Part shown: positions 37,855 through 47,657 of the stretch, in pieces
Numbering within the stretch: position 1 is the stretch's first letter
How the letters are laid out: every line of letters begins with the position of its first letter
Origin: Hymenobacter cellulosilyticus
GTDB lineage: Bacteria > Bacteroidota > Bacteroidia > Cytophagales > Hymenobacteraceae
Reading direction: 5' to 3'
Length of the DNA stretch: 64,000 nucleotides
Assembly: GCF_022919215.1 (NCBI RefSeq)
Contig: NZ_CP095046.1
Location: 2,966,501 to 3,030,500, forward strand
The notes under the pieces: generated by a model
Told to the model about the DNA's origin: nothing
The model's database searches: none
Seen by the model: the letters and a program-made list of their open reading frames with translations, nothing else
Translations under genes and position numbers: made by a program

Positions 37855-38138
37855 GATTAACGGGGCTAAAGAGGCAGAAGAAGCAGCTCCTCAAAGCAGT
37901 CTATCCGGGGGAAGAGCGGCTAAAAAGGGAACTGAACGAGGGATTTCCAGTAAATCTTGCTATTGAAGATTTCCATAAACATATTGGATTGATTTCATAA
38001 AGTCAAGGTTAATTTAAATAATTCTCATAAATAATTGTATTGCATTAGGATGCATTTTTTGTCTTCAAACCTGAACCTGCACGGGGTCCGGGTCGAACAT
38101 CTTACCTTGCTCAACTGTAGTAGCTGAAACAAACGCGT
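37855..38138. promoter_or_regulatory. divergent AT-rich promoter region (wza operon / response regulator)
   Basis: 284-bp gap between divergently transcribed wza and response-regulator genes; 37960-38060 is strongly AT-rich. It should contain promoters in both directions. The adjacency raises the possibility that the response regulator acts on the exopolysaccharide operon, but no operator repeat could be identified by eye. Confidence 0.5.
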
Positions 38139-38816
38139 ATGAAAATTCTGCTGGTCGAAGACGAGCCCAAGGTGGCTTCGTTCCTCCACAAGGGGCTTAC
38201 CGAACAAACCCACGCCGTGGATATTGCCACCGACGGCGTGACGGGGCTGCGGCTGGCCCTGAGCAACCCCTACGATCTGCTGATTCTGGACAACCTGCTG
38301 CCCGGCCTTAGCGGGCTGGAAGTGTGCCGGCAGGTGCGCACCCAAAACTCCTCGGTGCCCATTCTGATGCTCACGGCCCTGGGCGAAACCGACGACAAAA
38401 TCCGGGGCCTCGACGCCGGCGCCGACGATTATCTGGTCAAGCCCTTTGCCTTTCAGGAGCTACTGGCCCGCATTCGGGCTCTGGTGCGGCGGCGCCACGA
38501 AGGCCCAACCAGTGAGGCGCTGCTGCGCCTGGCCGACCTCACCCTGGATCCTTCCCGCAAGCTGGTGCAGCGCGCCGGCCAGCCCATTCAGCTCACCGCC
38601 CGCGAGTTTGCCCTGCTCGAATACCTGCTGCGCAATCAGGGCCGGGTCGTGTCGCGGGTCGATATTCTGGAGCAGGTCTGGGAAACCAGCTTCGACACCG
38701 GCTCCAACGTCATCGACGTGTACATCAACTTCCTGCGCAAAAAAGTAGACAAGGATTTTACGCCCAAGCTGATTCATACTCTGGTGGGCATGGGCTACGT
38801 GCTGCGCGAGGAGTAG
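38139..38816 (+). CDS. OmpR/PhoB-family response regulator
   Basis: 225 residues. Receiver domain MKILLVEDEPKVASF with phosphoacceptor Asp in DLLILDNLLPGLSGLEV (about 51), Thr in ILMLTALGE and Lys in DYLVKPFAF; C-terminal winged helix (DLTLDPSRKLVQR, LTAREFALLEYLLRNQGRVV, SNVIDVYINFLRKKVDKDF, HTLVGMGYVLREE). Closest in style to CusR/heavy-metal-type regulators. The likely partner kinase is at 41162-42558, separated by dinB and an antisense-oriented sce7726 gene. Divergent from wza. Confidence 0.92.
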   Translation: MKILLVEDEPKVASFLHKGLTEQTHAVDIATDGVTGLRLALSNPYDLLILDNLLPGLSGLEVCRQVRTQNSSVPILMLTALGETDDKIRGLDAGADDYLVKPFAFQELLARIRALVRRRHEGPTSEALLRLADLTLDPSRKLVQRAGQPIQLTAREFALLEYLLRNQGRVVSRVDILEQVWETSFDTGSNVIDVYINFLRKKVDKDFTPKLIHTLVGMGYVLREE

Positions 38817-38828
38817 GCGTTAGATAGA

Positions 38829-39042
38829 ACGTCATTCTGAACGCAGTGAGGAATCTCGTATGCTGACTTTGTTATACTTTGTCATCCTGAGTGCAGCGAA
38901 GGACCTGCCTCCATGTTCTGACAAAGCTTAGTTAAATGTAAAAAGCCCTTTACCGCGGCGGTGGTAAGGGCTTTTATGCGTTGAGACAATCTGAAGTGGG
39001 CTAAGAGAGGAAGATCCTTCGCTGCACTCAGGATGACAACCG
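38829..39042. repeat. inverted REP-like element containing a terminator
   Basis: Starts gtcattctgaacgcagtgag, followed by an arm gtcatcctgagtgcagcgaa (about 38881-38900) that pairs with ttcgctgcactcaggatgac at about 39019-39038. Same family as 48693-48790 and related to 2366-2440. It occupies most of the 344-bp gap before dinB; no gene is visible there. Confidence 0.75.
38941..38975 (+). terminator. intrinsic terminator after the response regulator
   Basis: Arms aaaagccctt (38941-38950) and aagggctttt (38966-38975) with a GC-rich inner loop; the U-rich end follows directly. It is nested in the centre of the larger inverted repeat and lies about 125 bp after the response-regulator stop. Confidence 0.75.
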
Positions 39043-39160
39043 AAATGTTGATGAGGCTTTAAAAGGCTAAGCGGCAAACTCCGTAGCAGGTTCTGACCGT
39101 GGCATACATTTCTGCGCCGGCAGCGCGTAACTTGCGGGGAGAAAAAGGAGCAAGAGCAGC

Positions 39161-40240
39161 GTGCAGGCAGCAGAAACCCGGAAAATCATTCACCTCGACA
39201 TGGATGCCTTCTATGCCTCGGTGGAGCAGCGCGACAACCCCGAGCTGCGCGGGCAGCCCGTAGCGGTGGGTGGCTCCCGGCAGCGGGGCGTGGTGGCGGC
39301 GGCCAGCTACGAGGCCCGGCAGTTTGGCGTCCGCTCGGCCATGGCCTCGGTCACGGCCCAGCGCAAGTGCCCCAGCCTGATTTTCGTCAAGCCGCGCTTT
39401 GAGGTCTACAAGGCCGTGTCGCGCCAGATTCGGGAAATCTTTGCCGACTACACGCCCCTGATTGAGCCCTTGTCGTTGGACGAGGCCTACCTCGATGTGA
39501 CCCACAACCTGAAGAACATGCCCTCGGCCACCCGCATAGCCGAGGAAATCCGGGCCCGAATTCTGACCGAAACCGGGCTGACGGCCTCGGCGGGCATTTC
39601 CTACAATAAGTTTCTGGCCAAGCTGGCCTCCGACTACCGCAAGCCCAACGGGCAGTTCGTCATCAAGCCCCACGAGGGTCTGGCTTTCGTTGAGACCTTG
39701 GAAGTGGGGCAGTTTCACGGCATCGGCCACGTAACGGCCGCCAAGATGAACCAGCTGGGCATCTTCACCGGCCTCGATTTACGGCAGCAGACCGAGCTGT
39801 TTCTGCAGCAGCACTTCGGCAAGGCCGGCCGCTACTACTATGCCATTGCCCGGGCCCAGGACCACCGCCCCGTGGAGGCCGACCGGCTGCGCAAGTCCAT
39901 CGGCTCCGAAAACACCTTCGAGCGAGACCTGACCACCTTCGAAGAGCTGGTGGCCGGCCTGCAGCCCGAGCTGGAATCGGTGTGGGAGTACTGCCAGCGC
40001 ACCGACGTGTGGGGCCGCACCGTAACGGTAAAAGTTAAGTACGACGACTTTCAGCAAATCACCCGCAGCCGCACCACGCTGCTGCCCGTGAGCAGCAAGG
40101 AACTGCTGGCCCAGGTGTGCCGGGAGCTGCTCACCCCACTCTTGCCCCTGACCAAGGGTGTGCGGCTGCTAGGCGTGTCGGTGTCGAACCTGAACACGGT
40201 GGAGGCAGTGGCCGGCCAGCAGCTCACCCTTATTTTTTAA
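39161..40240 (+). CDS. dinB: DNA polymerase IV (Y family)
   Basis: 359 residues. Error-prone translesion polymerase. Palm motif IIHLDMDAFYASVEQRDNP, steric region GVVAAASYEARQFGVRSAM, second catalytic motif SLDEAYLDVT, and helix-hairpin-helix-associated GISYNKFLAKLASDYRKPNGQF; little-finger domain ends LGVSVSNLNTVE. GTG 39161 is preferred: an AGGAG-like site sits about 10 bp upstream, unusual for this phylum. No C-terminal beta-clamp motif could be confirmed by eye. Ends overlapping the convergent sce7726 gene by 11 bp. Confidence 0.93.
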   Translation: MQAAETRKIIHLDMDAFYASVEQRDNPELRGQPVAVGGSRQRGVVAAASYEARQFGVRSAMASVTAQRKCPSLIFVKPRFEVYKAVSRQIREIFADYTPLIEPLSLDEAYLDVTHNLKNMPSATRIAEEIRARILTETGLTASAGISYNKFLAKLASDYRKPNGQFVIKPHEGLAFVETLEVGQFHGIGHVTAAKMNQLGIFTGLDLRQQTELFLQQHFGKAGRYYYAIARAQDHRPVEADRLRKSIGSENTFERDLTTFEELVAGLQPELESVWEYCQRTDVWGRTVTVKVKYDDFQQITRSRTTLLPVSSKELLAQVCRELLTPLLPLTKGVRLLGVSVSNLNTVEAVAGQQLTLIF

Positions 40241-40898
40241 ACAGCGTGCTGCGCGGCTTGGCGGCTTTTTTACGGCGGCGCTTGCCGGCCGTGGCGGCCC
40301 GTTTTTGCTTCAGCTTGCGCCGGAGCGGGGCCAGGCGCTGCCGCTCCCGCTTCCGCTCGGCCCGGTCGAGCAGGCGCTGGGGCATGCGCAGAATCAGCCG
40401 CTCCCGCACGTGCTGGGCCAGGTGGGAGAGGGGAATAGCGCGGGTGGTGCGCAGCAGGTGCTGCACCTCGGCTTTACGCATCTGACTGACGCCGTGCAGG
40501 CCGCGGGACAGCAAAAACTGCTTTACTTCCTCCAGCAGCAGCAAGGCCGCCAGCGGAGCCGGCTCCACGGTAGCATTATACAGGGCCGGCCGGTGCTGGC
40601 GCAGGTCGGTGGCAGAGGCCACCAGCACGCCCACCCACTCGGGCAGCAGGGGCAGCAGCTTGCTCACGTGCTTCTCGGTGACGACAAACGTGACGAAATC
40701 GTAGACCTCGGCGTAGCAGCGCAGCTGGTTTTCGACCCGCTGCAGGGTGTCGCCGTCGCCCTTTACCTCATAGCCGTGCATGAAGTGGGGCGTGATGTGC
40801 ACCACGTCGGCGCGGGTGGTGCCGGTGGGTAGCTCATCCACGTAAATGCCGTCCTGGAGCAGCGGGTACAGTAGGGTGCGGATTTCCGGGTCGTTCAT
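40230..40898 (-). CDS. sce7726-family protein
   Basis: 222 residues. N-terminal MNDPEIRTLLYPLL, YVDELPTGTTRADVVHI and MHGYEVKGDGDTLQRVENQL followed by YDFVTFVVTEKHV match the sce7726 family, whose D-x..-E-x-K arrangement resembles a restriction-endonuclease-like nuclease core. The C-terminal third is strongly basic (RKLKQKRAATAGKRRRKKAA), suggesting nucleic-acid binding. Usually found near mobile or repair genes; here it converges on dinB, overlapping its end. Nuclease function is inference from motif layout. Confidence 0.8.
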   Translation of the reverse strand: MNDPEIRTLLYPLLQDGIYVDELPTGTTRADVVHITPHFMHGYEVKGDGDTLQRVENQLRCYAEVYDFVTFVVTEKHVSKLLPLLPEWVGVLVASATDLRQHRPALYNATVEPAPLAALLLLEEVKQFLLSRGLHGVSQMRKAEVQHLLRTTRAIPLSHLAQHVRERLILRMPQRLLDRAERKRERQRLAPLRRKLKQKRAATAGKRRRKKAAKPRSTLFKK

Positions 40899-41161
40899 GG
40901 CAAGAAGAGGGCCGCCGGAGCGGGCACTTCAAAAGTAAACCGCGGCGCTTGTTTTTGCTTCTATATAGTCCGTCAAGAATAGAAGGGCCGGCTGGTGAAC
41001 AATTCCGGGGCCCGTGGTTTAAGGCGTAGCGTTTGAGGGCCGTTACCCGGTGGCGGGGCAACTAAGGTTAGCTTTGCCGCCTCATTCTCCTTTTCTAATT
41101 TACCCTCAGCTCAACCTTGGCGGCCCCACGTCCTTCTGTCTCACTCTCAACGCTCCGCTCC

Positions 41162-42558
41162 GTGACCATCCGTACGCGTCTGGCTTTGCAGTTTGCCGCC
41201 ATTCTGGCCGTTACGCTGCTGTTGTTTTCCCTGGTAATCTATTTTTTTACCTACCAGTCGCGGCGCAACTACTTCACGGAAAACCTCTTTGCCCGGGCCC
41301 GGGTGGTAGCCCACGTGTATCTGGATGGGGCCAACCGCGGCGACGAAGCCAGCCGCGCCACCTACCGCCGCTACCTCCGGCAGTTTTACCGCACCCTGCC
41401 CGCCGAGGAAGTCCAGGTCTACGATTCGCAGAACCGCGTGGTGTTTCGGGAAGGCCAGCAAACGGTGCAGCCCGTGCCCCAGAGTCTGCTCAACAGCGTG
41501 CGGCAAACGGGCAGCGTGGTGGAAATGCGGCCCGGCAATGCCCAAACCGTGGGCCTGCTCTACCGCGACCCGCACCGCGGCGACTTCGTGGTTATGGCCT
41601 CGTCGGTGGATACCGACAGCCAGGTAGAGCAGCGCACCTTGCGCACCATTCTGGCCGGCGGTCTGCTCATCAGCTTCGGCATTGTGGGCGTGGGGGCTGG
41701 TTTTTTGCCCGTCAGGCCCTGCGGCCCATGCAGCGCATCGTGCAGGAAGTTGATACCATTACGGCTTCCGACCTGCACCGTCGCCTTTCCCAGGCCGACG
41801 GGCAGGATGAGGTGTCGCACCTGGCCCAGCGCTTTAATAGTCTGCTTGACCGGCTCGAAACGGCTTTTGCCGGGCAGCGCACCTTCGTGCGGGATGCTTC
41901 CCACGAACTGCGCACCCCGCTCACAGTCCTGACCGGTGAGCTGGAAGTGGCCCTGCTGCAGGAGCGCAGCCCTACCGAATACCGGCGCGTGCTGCAAAGC
42001 ACCCTCGACGCGGCTCGCATGCTCACGGCCCTTACCAACGGGCTGCTGCAGATTGCCCGCGCCTCCGACGACCCATCCCAGGTGCCCATGGCTCCGGTGC
42101 GCCTGGATGAGCTGCTGCTGCAGGCACACGAGGAAGTTCTGCGCCGCCAGCCCACCTGCCGCATCGACCTGGAGTTTGGGGAGCCTACCATGCCGGGTTC
42201 TGCCTTCGAAGTGCTTGGCAATGAGCCGTTGCTGCTCTCGGCGGTGCTGAACGTGCTGGAAAACGCCTGCAAATTTTCCAAAGACAGCCAGGAGCCCATC
42301 ATGGCCATTATCACCTGCTTGGGGCGGGAGGTACAGCTGCAGGTGCGCGACCGGGGCGTGGGCATGACCGAAGCCGACCGGCAGCAGGTGTTCGTTCCCT
42401 TCTTCCGGGCCGAGGCCATTCGTACCGTGCCGGGCCACGGTATCGGGCTGCCGCTCACGGCCAAGATTATGGCCCTGCACAGCGGCAGTATCCGGGTCGA
42501 CAGTGAACTGGGCACCGGGACGCAGGTCACGTTGCGGCTGCCGCTGGTTCGATCCTAG
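41162..42558 (+). CDS. sensor histidine kinase with HAMP domain
   Basis: About 465 residues from GTG 41162 (a TTG at 41117 is possible). TM1 LALQFAAILAVTLLLFSLVI, a periplasmic domain of about 120 residues, TM2 ILAGGLLISFGIVGVGG, HAMP, then HisKA with H-box VRDASHELRTPLTVL, N-box NVLENACKFSK, G1 VRDRGVGM and G2 GHGIGLPLTAKIM. The frame breaks at the G run 41692-41696; one base restores GGGWFFARQALRPMQRI. Likely partner of the regulator at 38139-38816. Signal unknown; CusS-like layout hints at envelope or metal stress, which is inference. Confidence 0.9.
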
Positions 42559-42684
42559 GAGTAAAAAAGGCTTTTAATGCCCTTTTAATTCTCTTTTAAC
42601 CCCGTCTTAACTACTCGGAGCTAGTATTGCAGGGTATCGTAGCCAAGTTCTGCCTGATAGGGTAGTCGGTCTTCTACTGATACC

Positions 42685-44302
42685 ATGTACTATGATCCAA
42701 ACAGCTCCGGCCCCAAGGCTAATCCCACAACTTCTTCCGGCCCGATGCCGCCGTCGGGCAATTATTTCAGCACGCTCGGCAAGGATGCCCCGTCCGGCCT
42801 GGTCGTTTTTCTGGTGGCTCTGCCCTTGTGCCTGGGTATCTCGCTGGCCTCCGGCGCTCCGTTGCTGGCGGGTGTTATTACGGGCATCGTGGGCGGGTCG
42901 TGGTGTCCTGGCTTAGCGACTCGCCCCTGAGCGTGAGCGGGCCCGCCGCCGGCCTCACGGCCATTGTGCTGGCCGCCATTCACACCCTGGGCTCGTTTGA
43001 GGCTATGCTGGCGGCTACCGTAGTAGCGGGCATTCTGCAGCTGGTGCTGGGCTTTCTAAAAGCCGGTATTATCGGTATGTATTTTCCTTCCTCGGTTATC
43101 CGCGGAATGCTGGCCGCCATTGGCTTGATTCTGATTCTGAAGCAAATTCCTCACTTCCTCGGTGCCGATACCGACTACTTCGAGGACATGGACTTCCTGC
43201 AGTTCAACGGCCAGAACACGTTCAGCGCCATTCTGCAGGCCAGCAACGCTATCAGCTGGGCTCAGCCCTGATTGGAGTCGTGTCGATTATCGTGCTGTTG
43301 CTCTGGGATAGTAAGCCCGTTAAGAGCATTGCGGCCCTGAAGCTGGTGCCCGGCGCCCTGATTGTCGTGGTGCTGTCTATTCTGCTGAACCTGCTGCTGA
43401 GCAACGTGGCTCCCGACCTGCAGGTACGCCCCGAGCACCTTGTGAAGCTGCCCAACATTTCCTCGTTTGCCGACCTGACCAAGGAACTGCGCCTGCCCGA
43501 CTGGTCGGCCCTGACCCGCGGCTCGACTTACGTGGTGGCCTTCACCATTGCCATTGTGGCCTCCCTCGAAACCCTGCTCAGTGTAGAAGCCGTGGATAAG
43601 CTCGACCCGCACAAGCGCCATACTTCCCAGAACCGGGAGCTCAAGGCCCAGGGTGTTGGTAACCTGGTCAGCGGTTTGATTGGCGGCCTGCCCCTGACGG
43701 CCGTAATCGTGCGTAGCTCGGCCAACATTCATGCTGGTGCCCAAACCAAGATGTCGTCGTTTATTCACGGCCTGCTGCTGCTGGGTAGCCTGTTGTTTTT
43801 GTCGTCGGTGCTGAACCTGATTCCGCTGTCGGCCCTAGCCGCCGTGCTGCTCACCGTTGGTTTCAAGCTCACCAAGCCGGCTCTCTACCGCACGCAGTGG
43901 CGTCTGGGCTGGGGTCAGTTTCTGCCCTTCATTGTGACCATCGTAGCCATCCTGTTTACCGACCTGCTCAAGGGCGTGTGCGTGGGCCTAGCCGTTGGCA
44001 TCTTCTTTATTCTGAAGGCTAACCTGGAATCGGCTTACTACTACCACAATGAGCCGACCCGGGACCCGGGCGTGGTGCACCTCAAGCTCAGCGAGCATGT
44101 CTCGTTCCTGAACAAGGCCAGCATCGTTACTACCTTTGAAAAGCTGGCTCCCGGCTCCCACGTCATCCTCGACGGCTCTGAGTCCGAGGTTATCGACTAC
44201 GACGTGCTGGAGGCCATTGAAAACTTCCGCGTCACGGCTGCTGAGCGCAACATTAAGTTAGAGTTGCGCGGTATTCCTCAGGTCGAAGTATTGGGCCACT
44301 AA
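42685..44302 (+). CDS. SulP-family anion (probable bicarbonate) transporter
   Basis: About 539 residues. SulP signature near the N-terminus, [20 protein letters not shown] then [19 protein letters not shown] and [11 protein letters not shown]; ten or more membrane segments; a degenerate cytoplasmic STAS domain at the C-terminus ([18 protein letters not shown]..., [20 protein letters not shown]). Two breaks, at ggg 42895-42897 and ggg 43258-43260, each need one G ([25 protein letters not shown]). Followed 56 bp later by a beta-carbonic anhydrase, which favours bicarbonate as substrate; sulfate or other anions remain possible. Confidence 0.88.
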
Positions 44303-44358
44303 GCGGCTCACCCTCGTATTACCACCCGTTTCCAACTTTCTGCAAAATTCCTGTTCCC

Positions 44359-45066
44359 ATGAGAGACAACCAGTCTGACGCCTCGTCGTCGCTGCAAGAA
44401 ATACTGCAAAACAACCGTAAGTGGGTTGAAGAGAAGAAGTCGAATGACCCCGACTTTTTCGATAAGCTGTCTAAAGGCCAGCAGCCCCGCTACTTGTTTA
44501 TCGGCTGCTCCGACTCGCGCGTGCCGGCCAGCGCCATTACCGGCACCGGCCCCGGCGAAATGTTTGTGCACCGCAACATTGCTAACCTGGTCGTAAACAC
44601 CGACATGAACCTGCTGGCCGTACTGCAGTACGCTGTGGAAGTACTGGGTGTAAAAGACATCATGGTAGTGGGCCACTACGGCTGCGGCGGCGTGGCCGCG
44701 GCAGCTTCCAACAAGCAGTATGGCCTGATCGACAATTGGCTGACGAACATCAAAGATGTGGTGCGCCTGCACGAGACTGAGTTCACGAGCATTACCGACC
44801 AGGAAAAGCAGCTCCGGCGCCTGGTGGAGCTGAACGTTATTGAGCAGGTGCGCAACCTGACCAAGACCAACATCATCCAGAATGCCTTGCAGGGCCCCAA
44901 CCCGCCCCGTCTGCACGGTCTGGTGTACGACATTCAGGACGGTATCCTGCACGACTTGAACGTGGAGACTGATGCTCTCAACGAGTTCCAGCACATCTAC
45001 GGCATTGAGGACATCAAGCACGCCGAAGAAGTAGCTGAGCAAGCGCAGCAGGGCAAAGTTTCCTAA
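44359..45066 (+). CDS. beta-carbonic anhydrase
   Basis: 235 residues. Interconverts CO2 and bicarbonate. Zinc ligands and dyad: LFIGCSDSRVPAS (Cys, Asp-Arg dyad) and VVGHYGCGGVAAA (His, Cys); MFVHRNIANLV is also conserved. Start ATG 44359, 56 bp after the SulP gene, suggesting one transcript; a strong terminator follows. C-terminal acidic/Gln tail is variable in the family. Intact. Confidence 0.95.
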   Translation: MRDNQSDASSSLQEILQNNRKWVEEKKSNDPDFFDKLSKGQQPRYLFIGCSDSRVPASAITGTGPGEMFVHRNIANLVVNTDMNLLAVLQYAVEVLGVKDIMVVGHYGCGGVAAAASNKQYGLIDNWLTNIKDVVRLHETEFTSITDQEKQLRRLVELNVIEQVRNLTKTNIIQNALQGPNPPRLHGLVYDIQDGILHDLNVETDALNEFQHIYGIEDIKHAEEVAEQAQQGKVS

Positions 45067-45170
45067 CCGGACAACTGCAAAGCAAAACCAGCTTTGGCTG
45101 GAAAATTACGGGCAGCTGGTAAATGCCAGCAGGCCGCCTAGCTGCCCGATATATAGTCTATGTGTGGTTG

Positions 45171-45205
45171 AAAAGGCCGCAGCCCTTGGCTGCGGCCTTT
45201 TTTTG
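45171..45205. terminator. bidirectional terminator after carbonic anhydrase
   Basis: Arms aaaggccgcag and ctgcggccttt around cccttgg, followed by a run of T on the plus strand and preceded by A on the other. Serves the plus-strand SulP-carbonic anhydrase pair and possibly the convergent DUF922 gene. Confidence 0.8.
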
Positions 45206-45230
45206 GGTTATAAGCTTCAACTTTCGCCCC

Positions 45231-46409
45231 TTATGGCTCGGGTATTCGGGGCGTGAGTGGGGCCAGCGCCTCACGGCGGCGGGCCAGCCCGTACTGGTTG
45301 AGCTCAGCCTCAATCCGCTGGTTCCAGCGTTCCTGCTCGGCTTCGTTGAGCCCGTGCTGAGTTTCCCCGTCGTACTGTTCCTGGATTCGGTTCATTTCCT
45401 GAAAGGCCATTAGGTACTCGTACTGCAGGATACTGTCGTAGTCTTTGAGCGTCATGCGGGTGGGGGTGAGCCGGCGCTTAAACCGCTCGGCCACCAGCTT
45501 AACCAGGTCGAAATGGCGCTGCTCGTGGTTGAGGTCGTAGGCCCGCGCGCCGCCGCCGATACCCAGGACGAGCTGCGTACCACAAACACTTTCAGGCGCA
45601 GATTGAGCTGGAGCACGCCGTTTACCACCCGGGGCTGCCCGGCATAGGCGAAGCTCGGAAACACGGCCGCCGCGTGGGGGCCGGGCCGGGGAGCGGCAGT
45701 AAAGTCGGCCCAGGTAAGCGGCCGGGCTGGGTCGTAGAACACCGTGTCAGGCTCGGTCTGGTCCCGGTAATCGGTAAAGCGCAGGCGCAGACTCGTGGCC
45801 AGCTTCAGATTCGTGGGAGCCTGGGCTACTACCCAGGAATGCAGGTAGCGCAGCCCTTCGGTGAGGCCCTGCCGCAGGGCGGGCTCCACGGCTGCCGTTT
45901 GCCAGAGTGCCCGGCGGTAGCGGGCCGTGCCCCGGTACTCGGTTAGGGAGACAGTTTCCCCTCGCGCTGCCAGTCCAGTACCAGGTGCAGGGCCAGGTTG
46001 CCATCCGCGTACTTCGGCTGGCCAGGCATCGGGGTTTCCGTAAGCCGGCATTCCCGCACCCGCAGCGTCAGGGGCCGCCGACTTCCCCGTGGGGCAGGCT
46101 TTGAGTTACAAACTGCCGTAGCGCCGCCAGCGTCCCGCCTTGCAAGTCTAGCTGCCGCAACACCGCGGGTTGGTCGGGCTTAGCACCGGGTATCAGCATT
46201 CCGGCCACGGTAGTGCGACTGGGGCGCTCATCTACCACCCGGGCAATGTAGTATTCGGAGCTGGCGAATGTAGCGCCGGGGGCCTGCAAGGTCAGAACCG
46301 GCGGGGCTGGTGGGGTCTGGGCCAAGAGGCTGTCGGACAGCCCAAAAAGGGCAAACATCAACAGCCCCGGCAAGAAGGTGCGGAGGCGGGCAGGCCGGAG
46401 AGAAGGCAT
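45231..46409 (-). CDS. exported DUF922-type protein (metalloprotease-like HExxH-related motif)
   Basis: About 393 residues from ATG 46409. Signal peptide LPGLLMFALFGLSDSLLAQ. The C-terminal DUF922-like part contains the WADF motif (PLTWADFTAAPRPG) and, after repair, AYDLNHEQRHFDLVKLVAER, the HExxHFD-type motif that suggests metal binding. Three frame breaks, at plus-strand runs 46071-46074 (g), 45958-45961 (c) and 45542-45544 (c), each need one base; this gives PLTLRVREC, EGETVSLTEY and RGAYDLNHEQ. Protease activity is predicted for the family by fold only. Convergent with carbonic anhydrase. Confidence 0.78.
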
Positions 46410-46548
46410 TGCAGACACTAGCAGAGCAAAGGGAATAGCGGACAGAAGCCAGCCCCGGGCAAGCAGCTACCGGCCGGCATACAGCAGACACCAAACGGCG
46501 GTAAATAGTGCGTCTGGTATGTCCCGCTGGTGCTACGGCAGGGCAGGC

Positions 46549-47387
46549 TTAGCGGGCACCCAGGCCCCGCAGAATGGGGAAGCGGGCCTGTACCAGCATA
46601 TACGCCCCGTACGCTAGCAACCCCAGCGCCACCACGCCCAACACCCCGGGACCCATGGCCTGCAGTGCGTTGAAGGTGCCGGCTGTATCCCGGATTTCGT
46701 TGGCGTTGGCGTGCTGGGCGGCCACCAGGCAATAGTAGCCCATAATAGCAATAACCACCCCCGGGCGCTGTAGCCAATCTGGCCGGTGCGGTATACCAGC
46801 CGGCACTGGGCGTCGGTTAGCTCCCGGCCATTCACGTCGGTGTCGAACTTGCCCGACCAGGCCCGGTAGATCTGTATCAGGCCGGCAACGAGAACGGTAA
46901 GGCCCACCAGACCCAGCAGCCACTGCCCGTAGCCGTGCTGCAGGGCCTCGCGCAGCATGGGCTTGGTGCTGTCAGCTTCCCGCACCCGGTGACCGTACCA
47001 GGCCATTTTGCCGGCGTAGTAGGCCAGCACGGCATACAGCAAGCCGCTGAAGATGTAGAACCCCCGCACTGCCAGGCCCGCCGTACCCGTGCCCTTATGC
47101 TCGGTGTCGCGCAGGGCCTGGGTGAAGCGCCATATCACGTAGCCCGCCAGCCCAGCCGCCACCAGCCACAGCAGCACCTGGCCCAGCGGCAACCGCTGAA
47201 TGGTCTGGAATACCTGCTGTTGGTCGGCGGGGGCCATGCCGCGCACCCCGATGGCGGCCATGCTGGTCAGCACCCCCAGTACGATATACACCACCCCGAT
47301 AGACAGAAAGCCCAGGCGGGCCAGGGCTCGGATACCGGCCGAGGTAGCAGGCAGAATGGGGGCAGCAACGGAGGCAACGGAAGTCAT
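46549..47387 (-). CDS. DUF1206 membrane protein
   Basis: About 279 residues from ATG 47387. Six hydrophobic segments in three pairs, the DUF1206 pattern: ALARLGFLSIGVVYIVLG, VLLWLVAAGLAGYVIWRF, VRGFYIFSGLLYAVLAYYAG, YGQWLLGLVGLTVLVAGLIQ, and after repair IGYSARGVVIAIMGYYCLVA. The frame breaks at the C run 46758-46762 (plus strand); one base restores the last pair and the end LVQARFPILRGLGAR. Function unknown. Divergent from the flavoprotein gene at 47658, sharing a gap that contains a perfect palindrome. Confidence 0.82.
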
Positions 47388-47550
47388 GGAGCGCAACACT
47401 AGAATGGTTTCTACGCGGGCAGCCCCGGCTCTGGTTATGTCGAGCTGCGGAACCGGGTTTTTCGACTCATGCGCAAGCTAAGCAGATAAACGGATGAGGA
47501 CGCCAGAGGCAGCGGCAACCAAGGGCTGCAGACCGTAAGCGCGGTAATGC

Positions 47551-47582
47551 AATTGCAACATTGTTGCAATTACGTATCTTCG
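47551..47582 (+). promoter_or_regulatory. perfect 10-bp-arm palindrome overlapping a promoter-like element
   Basis: Arms aattgcaaca (47551-47560) and tgttgcaatt (47562-47571) around one base. The ttg at 47553-47555 is followed after 19 bp by tatcttcg (47575-47582), close to the Bacteroidota TTG-N19-TAnnTTTG promoter. A dimeric repressor or activator bound here would cover the -33 element of the flavoprotein gene that starts 76 bp downstream. Confidence 0.65.
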
Positions 47583-47657
47583 TTTGTTTTTCACCCGGGC
47601 CAGCCGGCTCTGCAGGAAGTAGCTGCGGGGTAGGAGGCCCTTTCAACAGCAGGCACT

